Shown here piece by piece: positions 15,839-23,670 of a stretch of DNA of 49,263 nt. Origin of the DNA: an uncultured Eubacteriales bacterium (GTDB taxonomy: Bacteria > Bacillota > Clostridia > Oscillospirales > Acutalibacteraceae); assembly GCA_900315285.1 (NCBI GenBank), contig OMYO01000011.1, positions 1 through 49,263 of the forward strand. The letters run 5' to 3'. Under the pieces are notes generated by a model. The model made no database searches. It had not been told where the DNA came from and saw only the letters and a program-made list of their open reading frames with translations. Each line of letters starts with the position of its first letter. Within the stretch, counting starts at the first letter, position 1. The position numbers and the translations under genes are program-made.

Positions 15839-17104
15839 TCAATCGCCCATATCCGATACAAGCGACTCTGCTTTCTGGAATTTCTTCGTCTCGGCCCCGG
15901 GGACAATGACTTTGATGCTGATGGACCAGAGTACGAACAGGACAGATACCGCCATACCGAAGATATAGGCCGTGTGGCGCAGACCGCCGAGCACTCCCTG
16001 GAATGCGGAGAGCAGGAACGGGGAGACAAACTGGCCAAGATACAGCGCGGCGGAAACCAGAGGCATAACCGTTGCCGCTGCAGTCTTTCCTGCCTTCATG
16101 GAGCCCTGGGAGATGATGAACGGGACACCGGTTCCATTGGCGAAGCCAATCAGGGCAGAACCGAGGATGGCGCCGACCCAGCCGCCGATATAGAGGAACA
16201 GGAATCCGAGGAAGAACGAGATTGGGGCCACAAGCTTGGTCGCTCCTTTGCAGGCCTTCATGATACGGAAGAACAGGAAGCCTCCTATGGCCGCAATGAC
16301 GTCGGCGAAGGCCATGATAACGGAAACCAGGCTGGCGGGTATCACCTTGTCAAACTGTGCTGTCTCCATGGCATAGTTGGCCGGGTAAATGAAGAAGCAG
16401 GACATGAGAAGGAACATGGCCATGACATATTTGTAATAGGCCTTGAAGGACTTCCCAATACTGGGGCGATTTACCTTTTCCTCATTCGAAGTTTTCTCCG
16501 TTGCGCCCAGCTTCTCGTTGGGCAGGAAGATGGCGCAGAGAACCACCGAGATGAGCCCGAGAAGATAGACCAGGAAGCTAGCACGCCAGTTGACGGAGGA
16601 CAGCACTCCGGAGAGCAGGGTGGCAAGTACGCCGCCGGTCTGGTTCATGGCTGAGGAGTATCCAGAGAGTTTCGACTGGGCCTCCGGGGGATAATAGTAG
16701 GCGAGAAGGCCGGTGGAGAGAGGCATGATGATTCCCACACCGATTCCGACCAGCGCTCTCATGATGAGGAGAAGGACGATATTGCTGAACAGGCCGGCGG
16801 CCACCCCGCCGACGGTGTAGAGGATAAGACCGGCAAGGACGAGGGTCTTGGATCCAAATTTTGCCGAGAGGCGAGGAAAAATCAGATTGGTCAGAAAAAT
16901 AAACAGGGAAGGCATGGAGATGATAAGCTGCACCGCCAGCTGAGAGGCGCCTGGGAACGCCTTGGCAATGACGCCGAGGGCCGGGGCTACGGCTGCACCT
17001 GCCATGACTGTCAACAGGGACAGGGACAAGATGCTGTAAAGGAGGCTCTTTCTCTTGGAAGGGTCATTGGTTTGCGGTTCTTTGATCGACTTTGTGTTAC
17101 TCAA
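15839..17104 (-). CDS. MFS transporter (drug/solute antiporter-like)
   Basis: 421 aa, 12 hydrophobic segments. MFS motif-A-like NLIFPRLSAKFGSKTLVLAG in loop 2-3, and RALVGIGVGIIMPLSTGLLAYYYPPEAQSK around helices 4-5, as in the multidrug/metabolite MFS families. The N-terminal tail (about 30 residues) is hydrophilic. Start: TTG at 17104 is preceded by AAAGGAG at a nine-base spacing. An ATG six codons upstream overlaps that ribosome binding site and is unlikely. It is transcribed from a near-consensus promoter (17246-17217) through a leader containing a strong terminator. Function beyond transport unknown. Confidence 0.8.
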   Translation of the reverse strand: MSNTKSIKEPQTNDPSKRKSLLYSILSLSLLTVMAGAAVAPALGVIAKAFPGASQLAVQLIISMPSLFIFLTNLIFPRLSAKFGSKTLVLAGLILYTVGGVAAGLFSNIVLLLIMRALVGIGVGIIMPLSTGLLAYYYPPEAQSKLSGYSSAMNQTGGVLATLLSGVLSSVNWRASFLVYLLGLISVVLCAIFLPNEKLGATEKTSNEEKVNRPSIGKSFKAYYKYVMAMFLLMSCFFIYPANYAMETAQFDKVIPASLVSVIMAFADVIAAIGGFLFFRIMKACKGATKLVAPISFFLGFLFLYIGGWVGAILGSALIGFANGTGVPFIISQGSMKAGKTAAATVMPLVSAALYLGQFVSPFLLSAFQGVLGGLRHTAYIFGMAVSVLFVLWSISIKVIVPGAETKKFQKAESLVSDMGD

Positions 17105-17146
17105 GCTGGAAACTCCTTTCATAAAGAATGGGCGGCGAATGGGCTG

Positions 17147-17191
17147 AAAAAGAAAAAACGCGCAAGTACCAGTGGAATCTGGACTTACGCG
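17147..17191 (-). promoter_or_regulatory. leader terminator (candidate attenuator) of the second leftward MFS gene
   Basis: Read leftward, CGCGTAAGTCCAG (17191-17179) pairs with CTGGTACTTGCGCG (17172-17159) with one wobble and one bulge, followed by TTTTTTCTTTTT. It starts about 20 bases after the predicted start site and ends 43 bases before the TTG start. As there is no upstream gene on this strand, it can only act on this gene's own transcript. Confidence 0.75.
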
Positions 17192-17216
17192 ATTTATGCT
17201 GCTCAATTCGTTCCGT

Positions 17217-17246
17217 ATTATACGAGTTTCAGAGCTTTTCTGTCAA
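17217..17246 (-). promoter_or_regulatory. near-consensus promoter of the second leftward MFS gene
   Basis: Read leftward: TTGACA (17246-17241), 18-base spacer, TATAAT (17222-17217). Confidence 0.8.
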
Positions 17247-17286
17247 GAAAAAATCCCATCTTTCATTCGGAAAATTCTTATATTAA

Positions 17287-17295
17287 TGGTATAAT
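17287..17295 (+). promoter_or_regulatory. extended -10 promoter abutting the transglutaminase start codon
   Basis: TGG-TATAAT ends seven bases before the ATG at 17303, so transcription should start at or one base before the start codon. The -35 region is poor. No Shine-Dalgarno sequence lies between. Confidence 0.6.
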
Positions 17296-17302
17296 ACAAA
17301 CT

Positions 17303-18232
17303 ATGAAAAATTGTAATCAAAAAATTTCTGACAAAAGAAAAGCTAGCCGTTTCCTGTCGCTTCTGCTGGCGTTGCTTCTGCTCTTTTCCATTACTTGCGC
17401 ACCGGTCTCTGCAAAGGTCTACACCCCAAAGGATACCGCTCCGCCATGGATGACAGCAGAGCAGTTTGCCGCCATCTGCAAAAAGGTGGAAAAGAATCTG
17501 GAACGCGGTGTGACCTCCACAAAAATTGACTTAAAACCCTACCATCTGACAGAAAAGCAGCTGGACAGTATTGACTGGAACGAATTTCTAAATACCGTCA
17601 TCCACAATCTGGAGCCCTTTCGCAGTACTTCTGTGAAATCCGGGGAATATCTGGAGGACCTCTACAAAATGGTGGACCCGCTCCTCACAGACGACTCTCT
17701 GACCATTCGGTATGAGCGCCGTCTGACAAAGGACCAAGAGCGCTGGGTCGACAAGCAGATCAAACTGCTCGCGGAACAGTTTAAGGGGACGGATGAGGAG
17801 AAAATCCAGAAAATTTTCAAGTTTCTCTACCAAAATTTTCCCTACGACGACACCCGCAAGGACACAGAGGACGATATCCCTGTCTACTATACGGACTACG
17901 ACGCACTCATCGGCCAGAAGGCCCAGTGCCAGAGCTTTTCGTTCCTGTTTTACCGCCTGACCAGGGCCTGCGGCATTGAGGAGAGCTACATGGTCGGAGG
18001 CCAAATCATCAATGCCTCCACGGGGAATCTTTCCCCGCGGGAGGGAAACCACGCCTGGAATCGTATTGATATTGACGGGGTGCCCTACTATTTTGACTGT
18101 GCTTCTGCCAGCGCAGACTACCACGACGTACATATCTTGATTGAGGCGGATCCCGAGGCATTCTATAAAATGCCCTATTCTTTCTTTGAAAACAGCACCG
18201 ACTACAATATCCTGTTTGACTATGGACAGTAA
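17303..18232 (+). CDS. secreted transglutaminase-like (papain-fold) protein
   Basis: 309 aa. A signal peptide covers about 1-38: basic N-terminus, hydrophobic core LLALLLLFSITC, cleavage near VSA. The Cys-His-Asp triad is visible: C209 in KAQCQSFSF, H250 in NHAWN, D265 in YYFDCAS. Such domains act as peptidases or cross-linkers at the bacterial surface, and many have no known substrate. The ATG at 17303 is the only start that keeps the signal peptide at the N-terminus, yet it has no ribosome binding site and lies at the expected transcription start, suggesting a leaderless mRNA. A second cysteine next to the Asp (C266) is unremarkable. Confidence 0.8.
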   Translation: MKNCNQKISDKRKASRFLSLLLALLLLFSITCAPVSAKVYTPKDTAPPWMTAEQFAAICKKVEKNLERGVTSTKIDLKPYHLTEKQLDSIDWNEFLNTVIHNLEPFRSTSVKSGEYLEDLYKMVDPLLTDDSLTIRYERRLTKDQERWVDKQIKLLAEQFKGTDEEKIQKIFKFLYQNFPYDDTRKDTEDDIPVYYTDYDALIGQKAQCQSFSFLFYRLTRACGIEESYMVGGQIINASTGNLSPREGNHAWNRIDIDGVPYYFDCASASADYHDVHILIEADPEAFYKMPYSFFENSTDYNILFDYGQ

Positions 18233-18340
18233 ACTGGGGGCGCACCGTATGACATCGCAGGCCATCGGCGCGCCCTTGTTAATTCCCTGCGGGTAGAGTA
18301 TGATGGACGGGACTAAAAAGAAACAGACGAGGCGTAACAT

Positions 18341-19627
18341 ATGGACAAGTTAGACGAAATGTATATGACCATGGGCATCAGCCCAGCGGTTCTCAGCTAC
18401 TCGGAAAAAATCCTGGATGGTTTAGCGGAGCGCTTTTCGAAGATAGACCGAATCGCCGAATTTAACCAGGCCAAGGTCATCCGTGCCATGCAGAAAAACC
18501 GGGTCTCCGCCGCCTGCTTTGCCGGTACCACCGGATATGGACATGATGACGTGGGAAGGGACACCCTGGAACAGGTCTATGCGGATGTCTTCCACACCGA
18601 GGCCGCTCTGGTCCGGACACAGATAACCTGTGGTACCCATGCACTGGCCACGGCACTGTCTGCCAATCTCCTGCCGGGAGACGAAATGCTATCTCCCGTG
18701 GGAAAGCCCTATGATACGCTGGAGGAGGTCATTGGCCTCCGGAACTCGGCCTGTTCTCTGAAGGAATTTGGCATTTCTTACCGTCAGATCGATCTGAAGG
18801 AGGACGGCTCCTTTGACTGGGATGGCATCCGCAACGCTATTAATGACCGCACCAAACTCGTGGAAATTCAGCGTTCCAAGGGATACGCCATGCGGCCCAC
18901 TCTCAGTGTGGACCAGATAGGGGAACTCATTTCCTTTATCCGCGACATCAAACCAGACGTCATTGTCATGGTGGACAACTGCTACGGAGAATTTGTCGAG
19001 GAGAAAGAGCCCTCGGATGTGGGGGCGGACATGGTGGTCGGCTCGCTCATCAAAAATCCCGGCGGCGGCATTGCCCCGACGGGAGGATATATCTGCGGAA
19101 CGCAGGAGTGTATTGACCGCTGCATCAACCGTTTGAGTGCGCCGGGTCTTGGGCAGGACATTGGAGCCAGCCTGACCGTCAATACACAGCTTTATCAGGG
19201 CCTATTCTTGGCGCCGACAGTGGTGGCATCTGCTCTGAAGGGGGCAATCTTTGTGGCTTCGGCCTATGAGGAACGAGGGTTCCATGTGGTACCTTCGGCT
19301 GCAGAAGACCGGCACGATATCATCCAGAGCATTGAGCTCGGCAGCCCAGAGGCCATGGAGGCGTTCTGCTCTGGAATTCAGGGAGCTGCTCCGGTGGATA
19401 GCTTTGTCACCCCGGTGGCCGCGCCTATGGCAGGCTATGACGACCTGGTTATCATGGCAGCCGGAGACTTTGTACAGGGCTCTTCCATTGAACTCTCAGC
19501 GGATGGCCCTATGAGGGAGCCCTATGCTATCTATTATCAGGGAGGCCTGACCTTCCCACACGCTAAGCTCGGTGTCATGCTCTCTTTGCAGAGAATGGCG
19601 GAGAAGGGACTTCTCTCACTGAACTGA
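18341..19627 (+). CDS. methionine gamma-lyase-family (YnbB/aluminium-resistance type) PLP protein
   Basis: 428 aa. A PLP fold type I protein of the YnbB-like group: CFAGTTGYGHDDVGRDTLE near 60-80, RTQITCGTHALATAL near 90-105, VDNCYGEFVE (aspartate for the pyridine nitrogen), and the lysine K238 in GSLIKNPGGG. Members are annotated as methionine gamma-lyase family proteins, but the physiological reaction of YnbB is not settled. Possible C-S lyase or related beta/gamma-elimination activity. It is separated by 108 bases from the preceding gene, which suggests a separate unit, possibly read together with lemA downstream (48-base gap). Ribosome binding site GAGG about nine bases upstream. Confidence 0.88.
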   Translation: MDKLDEMYMTMGISPAVLSYSEKILDGLAERFSKIDRIAEFNQAKVIRAMQKNRVSAACFAGTTGYGHDDVGRDTLEQVYADVFHTEAALVRTQITCGTHALATALSANLLPGDEMLSPVGKPYDTLEEVIGLRNSACSLKEFGISYRQIDLKEDGSFDWDGIRNAINDRTKLVEIQRSKGYAMRPTLSVDQIGELISFIRDIKPDVIVMVDNCYGEFVEEKEPSDVGADMVVGSLIKNPGGGIAPTGGYICGTQECIDRCINRLSAPGLGQDIGASLTVNTQLYQGLFLAPTVVASALKGAIFVASAYEERGFHVVPSAAEDRHDIIQSIELGSPEAMEAFCSGIQGAAPVDSFVTPVAAPMAGYDDLVIMAAGDFVQGSSIELSADGPMREPYAIYYQGGLTFPHAKLGVMLSLQRMAEKGLLSLN

Positions 19628-19675
19628 CACAGTACATAAAAGTATTTCGATAACTATATAAGGGAGGCAATTGTT

Positions 19676-20236
19676 ATGACATGGTGGGGATGGCTCATCA
19701 TTGCAGCGGTAATCCTGCTGCTCATCATCTGGGGAATCTCGGTTCAGAGGAAGCTGGTCGGTCTGGAGGAGCTCTGCGGTAACGCCATGTCGCAGATCGG
19801 TGTCCAGCAGAACACCCGCTGGGACGCTCTGAACACACTTGCAGATCTCACAAAGCAGTACGATGAACATGAGTATAAAACGCTGATGGATGTTCTCGCA
19901 CAGCGCCGGCCCATTACCGCTGACAGTACTGCCGAGGAGGCCCAGGAGCAGGAAAACATGATCACGGACGCCCTTCAGCGCTTTATTGCCGTGGGAGAGG
20001 CCTATCCGGACCTGAAGGCTTCGCAGATGTATCAGAAGTCCATGGAGGGAGTCCGCCAATATGAGGAGAACGTCCGTCTGGCGCGTATGACCTATAACGA
20101 CACGGTGACGAAGTTCAACCGGACCATCCGCATGTTCCCGGACAGCCTGATTGCAAGTATGCTCCACTTTACGACCCGCACTTATCTGGAGACGGCAGAA
20201 GACGTGAAAACAATGCCCTCCATGCGCCGGTCATGA
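19676..20236 (+). CDS. LemA-family membrane protein
   Basis: 186 aa. One N-terminal membrane helix (about 4-22), then the LemA helical domain: RKLVGLEELCGNAMSQIGVQ, NTRWDALNTL, and VTKFNRTIRMFPDSLIASM near the C-terminus (the family motif YN-x4-YN-x6-FP..L is present as TYNDTVTKFNRTIRMFP). LemA proteins have an outside-in topology and are of unknown biochemical function. They often pair with DUF2207 or TPM-domain proteins, as here. GGGAGG ribosome binding site. The stop overlaps the next start by four bases (ATGA), indicating translational coupling. Confidence 0.92.
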   Translation: MTWWGWLIIAAVILLLIIWGISVQRKLVGLEELCGNAMSQIGVQQNTRWDALNTLADLTKQYDEHEYKTLMDVLAQRRPITADSTAEEAQEQENMITDALQRFIAVGEAYPDLKASQMYQKSMEGVRQYEENVRLARMTYNDTVTKFNRTIRMFPDSLIASMLHFTTRTYLETAEDVKTMPSMRRS

Positions 20237-21993
20237 GAAGGTGGCGTCTTCTACCTGGTGTCCTGGCTATCCTTCTATCCCTGTTCTGTGTGGTACCGGT
20301 ATTTGCTCAGGGCAGTGCAGAGGGCAGAATCCAGAGCATCTCGGTGGATGTGGAGCTGGATCGGAGCGGGAATGCCTCGGTGACAGAAATCTGGCAGGTA
20401 ACTGTGCCGGATGACTGGACGGAAGCTTATACCGTAAAGTCCAATCTCCGTGACATGGAGATCCGCAATTTCCATGTGAAGGATATGGACACGGGTGCCG
20501 TATTTCGCACGTTACCGGGCGATTGGCAGGTGGATCGCCCCAGGTCCGAGAAATCCGGGCAGTGTGGTATCCACAGAGACGGGGACTCCTTGGAACTCTG
20601 CTGGGGAGTGGGGTCATCCGGGCCCCATCGGTTTGCAATCTCCTATGAAATGACCAACATGGTGCAGCGCTACAAAGACGGGACAGATGGCTTTTTGGTC
20701 CGCTTTGTCAACGAGGGGATGGATCCGGAACCGGAATCGGTCAAAATCAGAGTCCATGGACCTGCTGCATTTTCCAAAAAGGATACCCGCATGTGGGCCT
20801 TTGGCTTTGAGGGTTCCACTGGGCTGGAAAACGGTTCGGTGGTGGCGAAATCCTCTGGAGCTGTGAATTATTGCAATATTTTGGTGCAGTTCCCAAAGGG
20901 AATCTTTACCCCCGAGTCCAAGTCGAGCCAGACATTTGAAAAAGTGAAGCAGAAAGCTTTTGAGGGTAGTAGCTACAGCGAAAATACGGATGCCCGCTGG
21001 GGAGTCCTCGCCGGTATCTTCGCGGGTATTAGTCTTTTGATTTTCCTTGCCCATCGGGTTGGAGCAAAGCGGGATGACCGTCCGCTCGAGATGGGAGCTC
21101 TGAAGCGGGAAAGTCTGCGGAACCCTATGTATTCCCACGAAATTCCGTTTGCCGGAAATCTTCCAGAGGCGTGGCTTGTACTCCGCACCATGGACCGAAA
21201 GGCAACCGAAAATTCTCTAATAAGTGCCTATCTATTGCAGTGGATCCAGAGCGGGCAACTTGCGGTCCAAAAAATGGAGTCCACGAAATGGAACCTGTTC
21301 GGCGACCGGGAGGAGACGCTGCTCTTGCTCCGTGAACCCAGGGAAGACATGGGCTCCGTTGCGAGTAAGCTCTGGGATATTTTGAATAGTGCGGCAGGGG
21401 AGGATAACTCCCTCCAGGAAAAGGAACTGTACCGCTGGGCAAAGTGCAATTATTCCGAACTGCAGAATTTCTTTTCTGCTGCCTCCCAGGAGGGCAGGGA
21501 GACCGGGGAGTCCCGTGGGGATATTGGGCAAGTGGAACGCCGTGTCCTTCTCACAAAGCAGCTGGTTCCCGGACTTACCGAACGGGGAGCAGGGGAAGCG
21601 GTGAAAATGGCCGGATTTCGCCATTATCTAAAAGATTTTACCCTGGTCAATGAACGACAGGCGAGGGATGTCGGCCTGTGGCACGACTATCTTGTCTTTG
21701 CCGCACTCTTTGGCATCGCAGATCAGGTGGCCAAAGAGTTCCAGGATATCCTCCCGTCTTATTTTGAGCGCCCGACAGGGGAATCTACTATAGATGGCCC
21801 GGTCCTGGACACTTGGGATATTCTGATTTGTCTGGACCTTGTGAATCGCGTGTCTGCCGCAGCAGAATCCGGCTATATGGATGGATTTTCCGCAGAACAG
21901 CAGGCCATGGCATCTGCTGGGCAGGGAGGTTTTTCGTCGCTTGGCGGCGGAGGCGGATTTTCCGGCGGCGGATTCGGCGGAGGAGGGCGCTAG
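20233..21993 (+). CDS. DUF2207-domain membrane protein with Gly-rich tail
   Basis: 586 aa. Signal peptide (about 1-25, ending VFAQG), extracellular beta-rich domain to about 250 (VDVELDRSGNASVTEIWQV is the DUF2207 opening), a membrane helix near 253-272 (GVLAGIFAGISLLIFLAH), then a cytoplasmic part with EIPFAGNLPEAWLVLRTMDRK. The C-terminus is GGFSSLGGGGGFSGGGFGGGGR, the glycine-rich tail common in this family. The usual second pair of helices before the tail looks weak here, with only one moderately hydrophobic stretch near 490. Function unknown; co-occurrence with LemA is a recognised pattern. Confidence 0.88.
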   Translation: MRRWRLLPGVLAILLSLFCVVPVFAQGSAEGRIQSISVDVELDRSGNASVTEIWQVTVPDDWTEAYTVKSNLRDMEIRNFHVKDMDTGAVFRTLPGDWQVDRPRSEKSGQCGIHRDGDSLELCWGVGSSGPHRFAISYEMTNMVQRYKDGTDGFLVRFVNEGMDPEPESVKIRVHGPAAFSKKDTRMWAFGFEGSTGLENGSVVAKSSGAVNYCNILVQFPKGIFTPESKSSQTFEKVKQKAFEGSSYSENTDARWGVLAGIFAGISLLIFLAHRVGAKRDDRPLEMGALKRESLRNPMYSHEIPFAGNLPEAWLVLRTMDRKATENSLISAYLLQWIQSGQLAVQKMESTKWNLFGDREETLLLLREPREDMGSVASKLWDILNSAAGEDNSLQEKELYRWAKCNYSELQNFFSAASQEGRETGESRGDIGQVERRVLLTKQLVPGLTERGAGEAVKMAGFRHYLKDFTLVNERQARDVGLWHDYLVFAALFGIADQVAKEFQDILPSYFERPTGESTIDGPVLDTWDILICLDLVNRVSAAAESGYMDGFSAEQQAMASAGQGGFSSLGGGGGFSGGGFGGGGR

Positions 21994-22045
21994 CATCGGA
22001 TTGGTGTACCGTTCGGATAATTACAATTTGGCCCTCTGCGTTGTT

Positions 22046-22054
22046 TGGTAAAAT
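22046..22054 (+). promoter_or_regulatory. extended -10 element before the first PII gene
   Basis: TGG-TAAAAT forms an extended -10; the -35 region (ATTTGG at 22026) is weak. It would place transcription start near 22062, upstream of the hairpin at 22074. Confidence 0.4.
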
Positions 22055-22073
22055 AGACCACGTTATTACAGAC

Positions 22074-22116
22074 AAGGGCGCCTGTCATGGAAACATGCCA
22101 GACGTCCTTATTTTTT
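22074..22116 (+). terminator. terminator-like hairpin ahead of the first PII gene
   Basis: A 15- to 16-base-pair stem (22074-22089 with 22094-22109, two mismatches) is closed by a GAAA tetraloop and followed by six T. It either ends the lemA-DUF2207 transcript or attenuates the PII transcript, depending on whether the promoter at 22046 is used. Confidence 0.8.
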
Positions 22117-22138
22117 GCGTTTATTTGGAGGAAGCAAA

Positions 22139-22486
22139 ATGGAACCATTGTCCCGAGTTGAAGTCATTACTGGTCTTCCCAAACTGCAGCAGCTCATTTC
22201 TGCTCTCAGCCAAGAAGGCGTCCGCGGTCTCACTGTTACCCAGGTGCTTGGCTGCGGCATTGAAAAGGGCTCTCAGGAATATGACCTGGCAGCGCCGAAC
22301 GAAATGATTCTTCTGCCAAAGCAGCAGATTGCCGTTGTCGTAGAGTCCTCCCGTGTGGATCGCATTGTGGAACTCATTAAGGAGACCCTCTATACAGGTC
22401 ATATTGGCGATGGAAAGATCTTTGTCTATGATATTACCAATGTGATCCGGATCCGTACCGGAGAAGAGGGCCCGGAGGCTCTATAA
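22139..22486 (+). CDS. PII-family nitrogen regulatory protein, divergent T-loop
   Basis: 115 aa. The C-terminal PII signature GDGKIFVYDITNVIRIRTGEEG is intact and K58 is kept (LLPK). In the T-loop, alignment with E. coli GlnB by eye gives Asp at position 46 and Asn at 51, so the uridylylation tyrosine is absent. Gln39, which helps bind 2-oxoglutarate, is Glu. It should therefore bind ATP/ADP, but its 2-oxoglutarate response may differ and it is not a uridylylation target. Start: GGAGG eight bases before ATG 22139. It heads a unit with a cyclodeaminase-like gene and an amino-acid permease, not with amtB. Partner protein unknown. Confidence 0.9.
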   Translation: MEPLSRVEVITGLPKLQQLISALSQEGVRGLTVTQVLGCGIEKGSQEYDLAAPNEMILLPKQQIAVVVESSRVDRIVELIKETLYTGHIGDGKIFVYDITNVIRIRTGEEGPEAL

Positions 22487-22527
22487 TATTTTTGAATAAC
22501 GTTTTGATTGGAGTGTAAGCATATAAA

Positions 22528-23658
22528 ATGGATACTAAAATTGATTTTTTGTATTTGAGTGAGCCGGATATGATCAAGGCCGGTGTAAAAAATATGGACC
22601 AGTGTGTCGAGGTCATGGAGGACACCCTGCTGACCCTGAACCGCGGGGACTATGTCATGGGCGGTGAAAATCACAATTCCCATGGCACCCAGATCATCTT
22701 TCCGGATGAACCGGAATTTCCCGGCATGCCGAAAAATGGAGATGACCGCCGATTTATGGCCATGCCAGCCTATCTTGGCGGTAAATATCAGATGGCAGGT
22801 ATGAAGTGGTATGGCTCCAATATTGCCAACAAGAAGGAAGGCCTGCCGCGTTCTATCCTCATGATGATGCTGAACAACAAGGATACCGGTACCCCCATTG
22901 CTATGATGAGCGCCAACCTCTTAAGCTGCTACCGTACCGGAGCTATTCCTGGTGTCGGTGCCAAGTACCTCGCTAGAAAAGATGCCACTAGTGTCGGCAT
23001 CATTGGCCCCGGTGTCATGGGCCGAACCTGTTTCCAGGCAATGATGAGCGTGCGCCCAAATATTGATACGGTCCGCATCAAAGGACATGGCAGCCGCTCC
23101 ATTGAGGCCTTCAAGGCCATGGTCACGGAAATGTACCCGCAGGTCAAAAACATTCAGGTCTGTGACTCCAACGAGGAGGCTGTAAAGTTCAGTGACATTG
23201 TCATTGTCACTGCCACGGCTCCCGTTAAGGAGAAGGATTTCCTCTATATTGATCCAAAGTGGATCAAACCGGGATGCACTCTGATTCTTCCCTCCGCGGC
23301 GCGGTTCCCTGAAGAATTCCTCGTAAACGGATGCCGCAAGGTCGTCGATAACTTCAAGCTCTATGAATCCTGGATGGAGGAGTTCCCGTATCCGAGCTAT
23401 GAAATGGTCCAGATCATTGGGGCTAAATTTACGGATCTCATGCATGAGGGCAAGATTAAGCGGGAAGATATCGAAGATATAGCGGATATCATCACGGGTA
23501 AGGCTCCTGGCAGAGAGTCCGAAGATGAGATCTTTGTCTACTCCGTTGGCGGAATGCCCGTAGAAGATATTGCCTGGGGCAAGACGGTCTATGAGAATGC
23601 AGTAGATATGGGCCTCGGAATTACTCTCCCGCTCTGGGATAAACCCGATATGGCATAA
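22528..23658 (+). CDS. ornithine cyclodeaminase/mu-crystallin-family dehydrogenase
   Basis: 376 aa. Family features: substrate-binding GMKWYGSN near 91-97, RTGAIPGVGAKYLA near 136-149, and the NAD-binding Rossmann turn GIIGPGVMGR (GxGxxG intact) near 159. It is longer than typical ornithine cyclodeaminase (about 320-350) because of an extended N-terminal part and a C-terminal GRESEDEIFVYSVGGMPVEDIAWG block. Proteins of this subfamily carry the name tyramine oxidase subunit B in some annotations, as far as I recall, but the biochemical basis is not known to me. Roughly half identical by eye to the protein at 40159. It lies between a PII gene and a permease gene in both sense and spacing typical of an operon. 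Confidence 0.85.
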   Translation: MDTKIDFLYLSEPDMIKAGVKNMDQCVEVMEDTLLTLNRGDYVMGGENHNSHGTQIIFPDEPEFPGMPKNGDDRRFMAMPAYLGGKYQMAGMKWYGSNIANKKEGLPRSILMMMLNNKDTGTPIAMMSANLLSCYRTGAIPGVGAKYLARKDATSVGIIGPGVMGRTCFQAMMSVRPNIDTVRIKGHGSRSIEAFKAMVTEMYPQVKNIQVCDSNEEAVKFSDIVIVTATAPVKEKDFLYIDPKWIKPGCTLILPSAARFPEEFLVNGCRKVVDNFKLYESWMEEFPYPSYEMVQIIGAKFTDLMHEGKIKREDIEDIADIITGKAPGRESEDEIFVYSVGGMPVEDIAWGKTVYENAVDMGLGITLPLWDKPDMA

Positions 23659-23670
23659 AAGGGGAACCCC

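Noticed and set aside
18233..18340. Small open frames between the transglutaminase-like and YnbB-type genes (14-18 codons)
   Set aside because: Too short, without ribosome binding sites or recognisable sequence; no sign of a leader-peptide attenuator such as clustered rare codons plus a terminator.
22528..23658. Naming the cyclodeaminase-like proteins arcB/ocd or assigning proline synthesis
   Set aside because: They belong to a long, divergent branch of the family with a different context (PII, permease, amine dehydrogenase), so ornithine to proline conversion is not supported.
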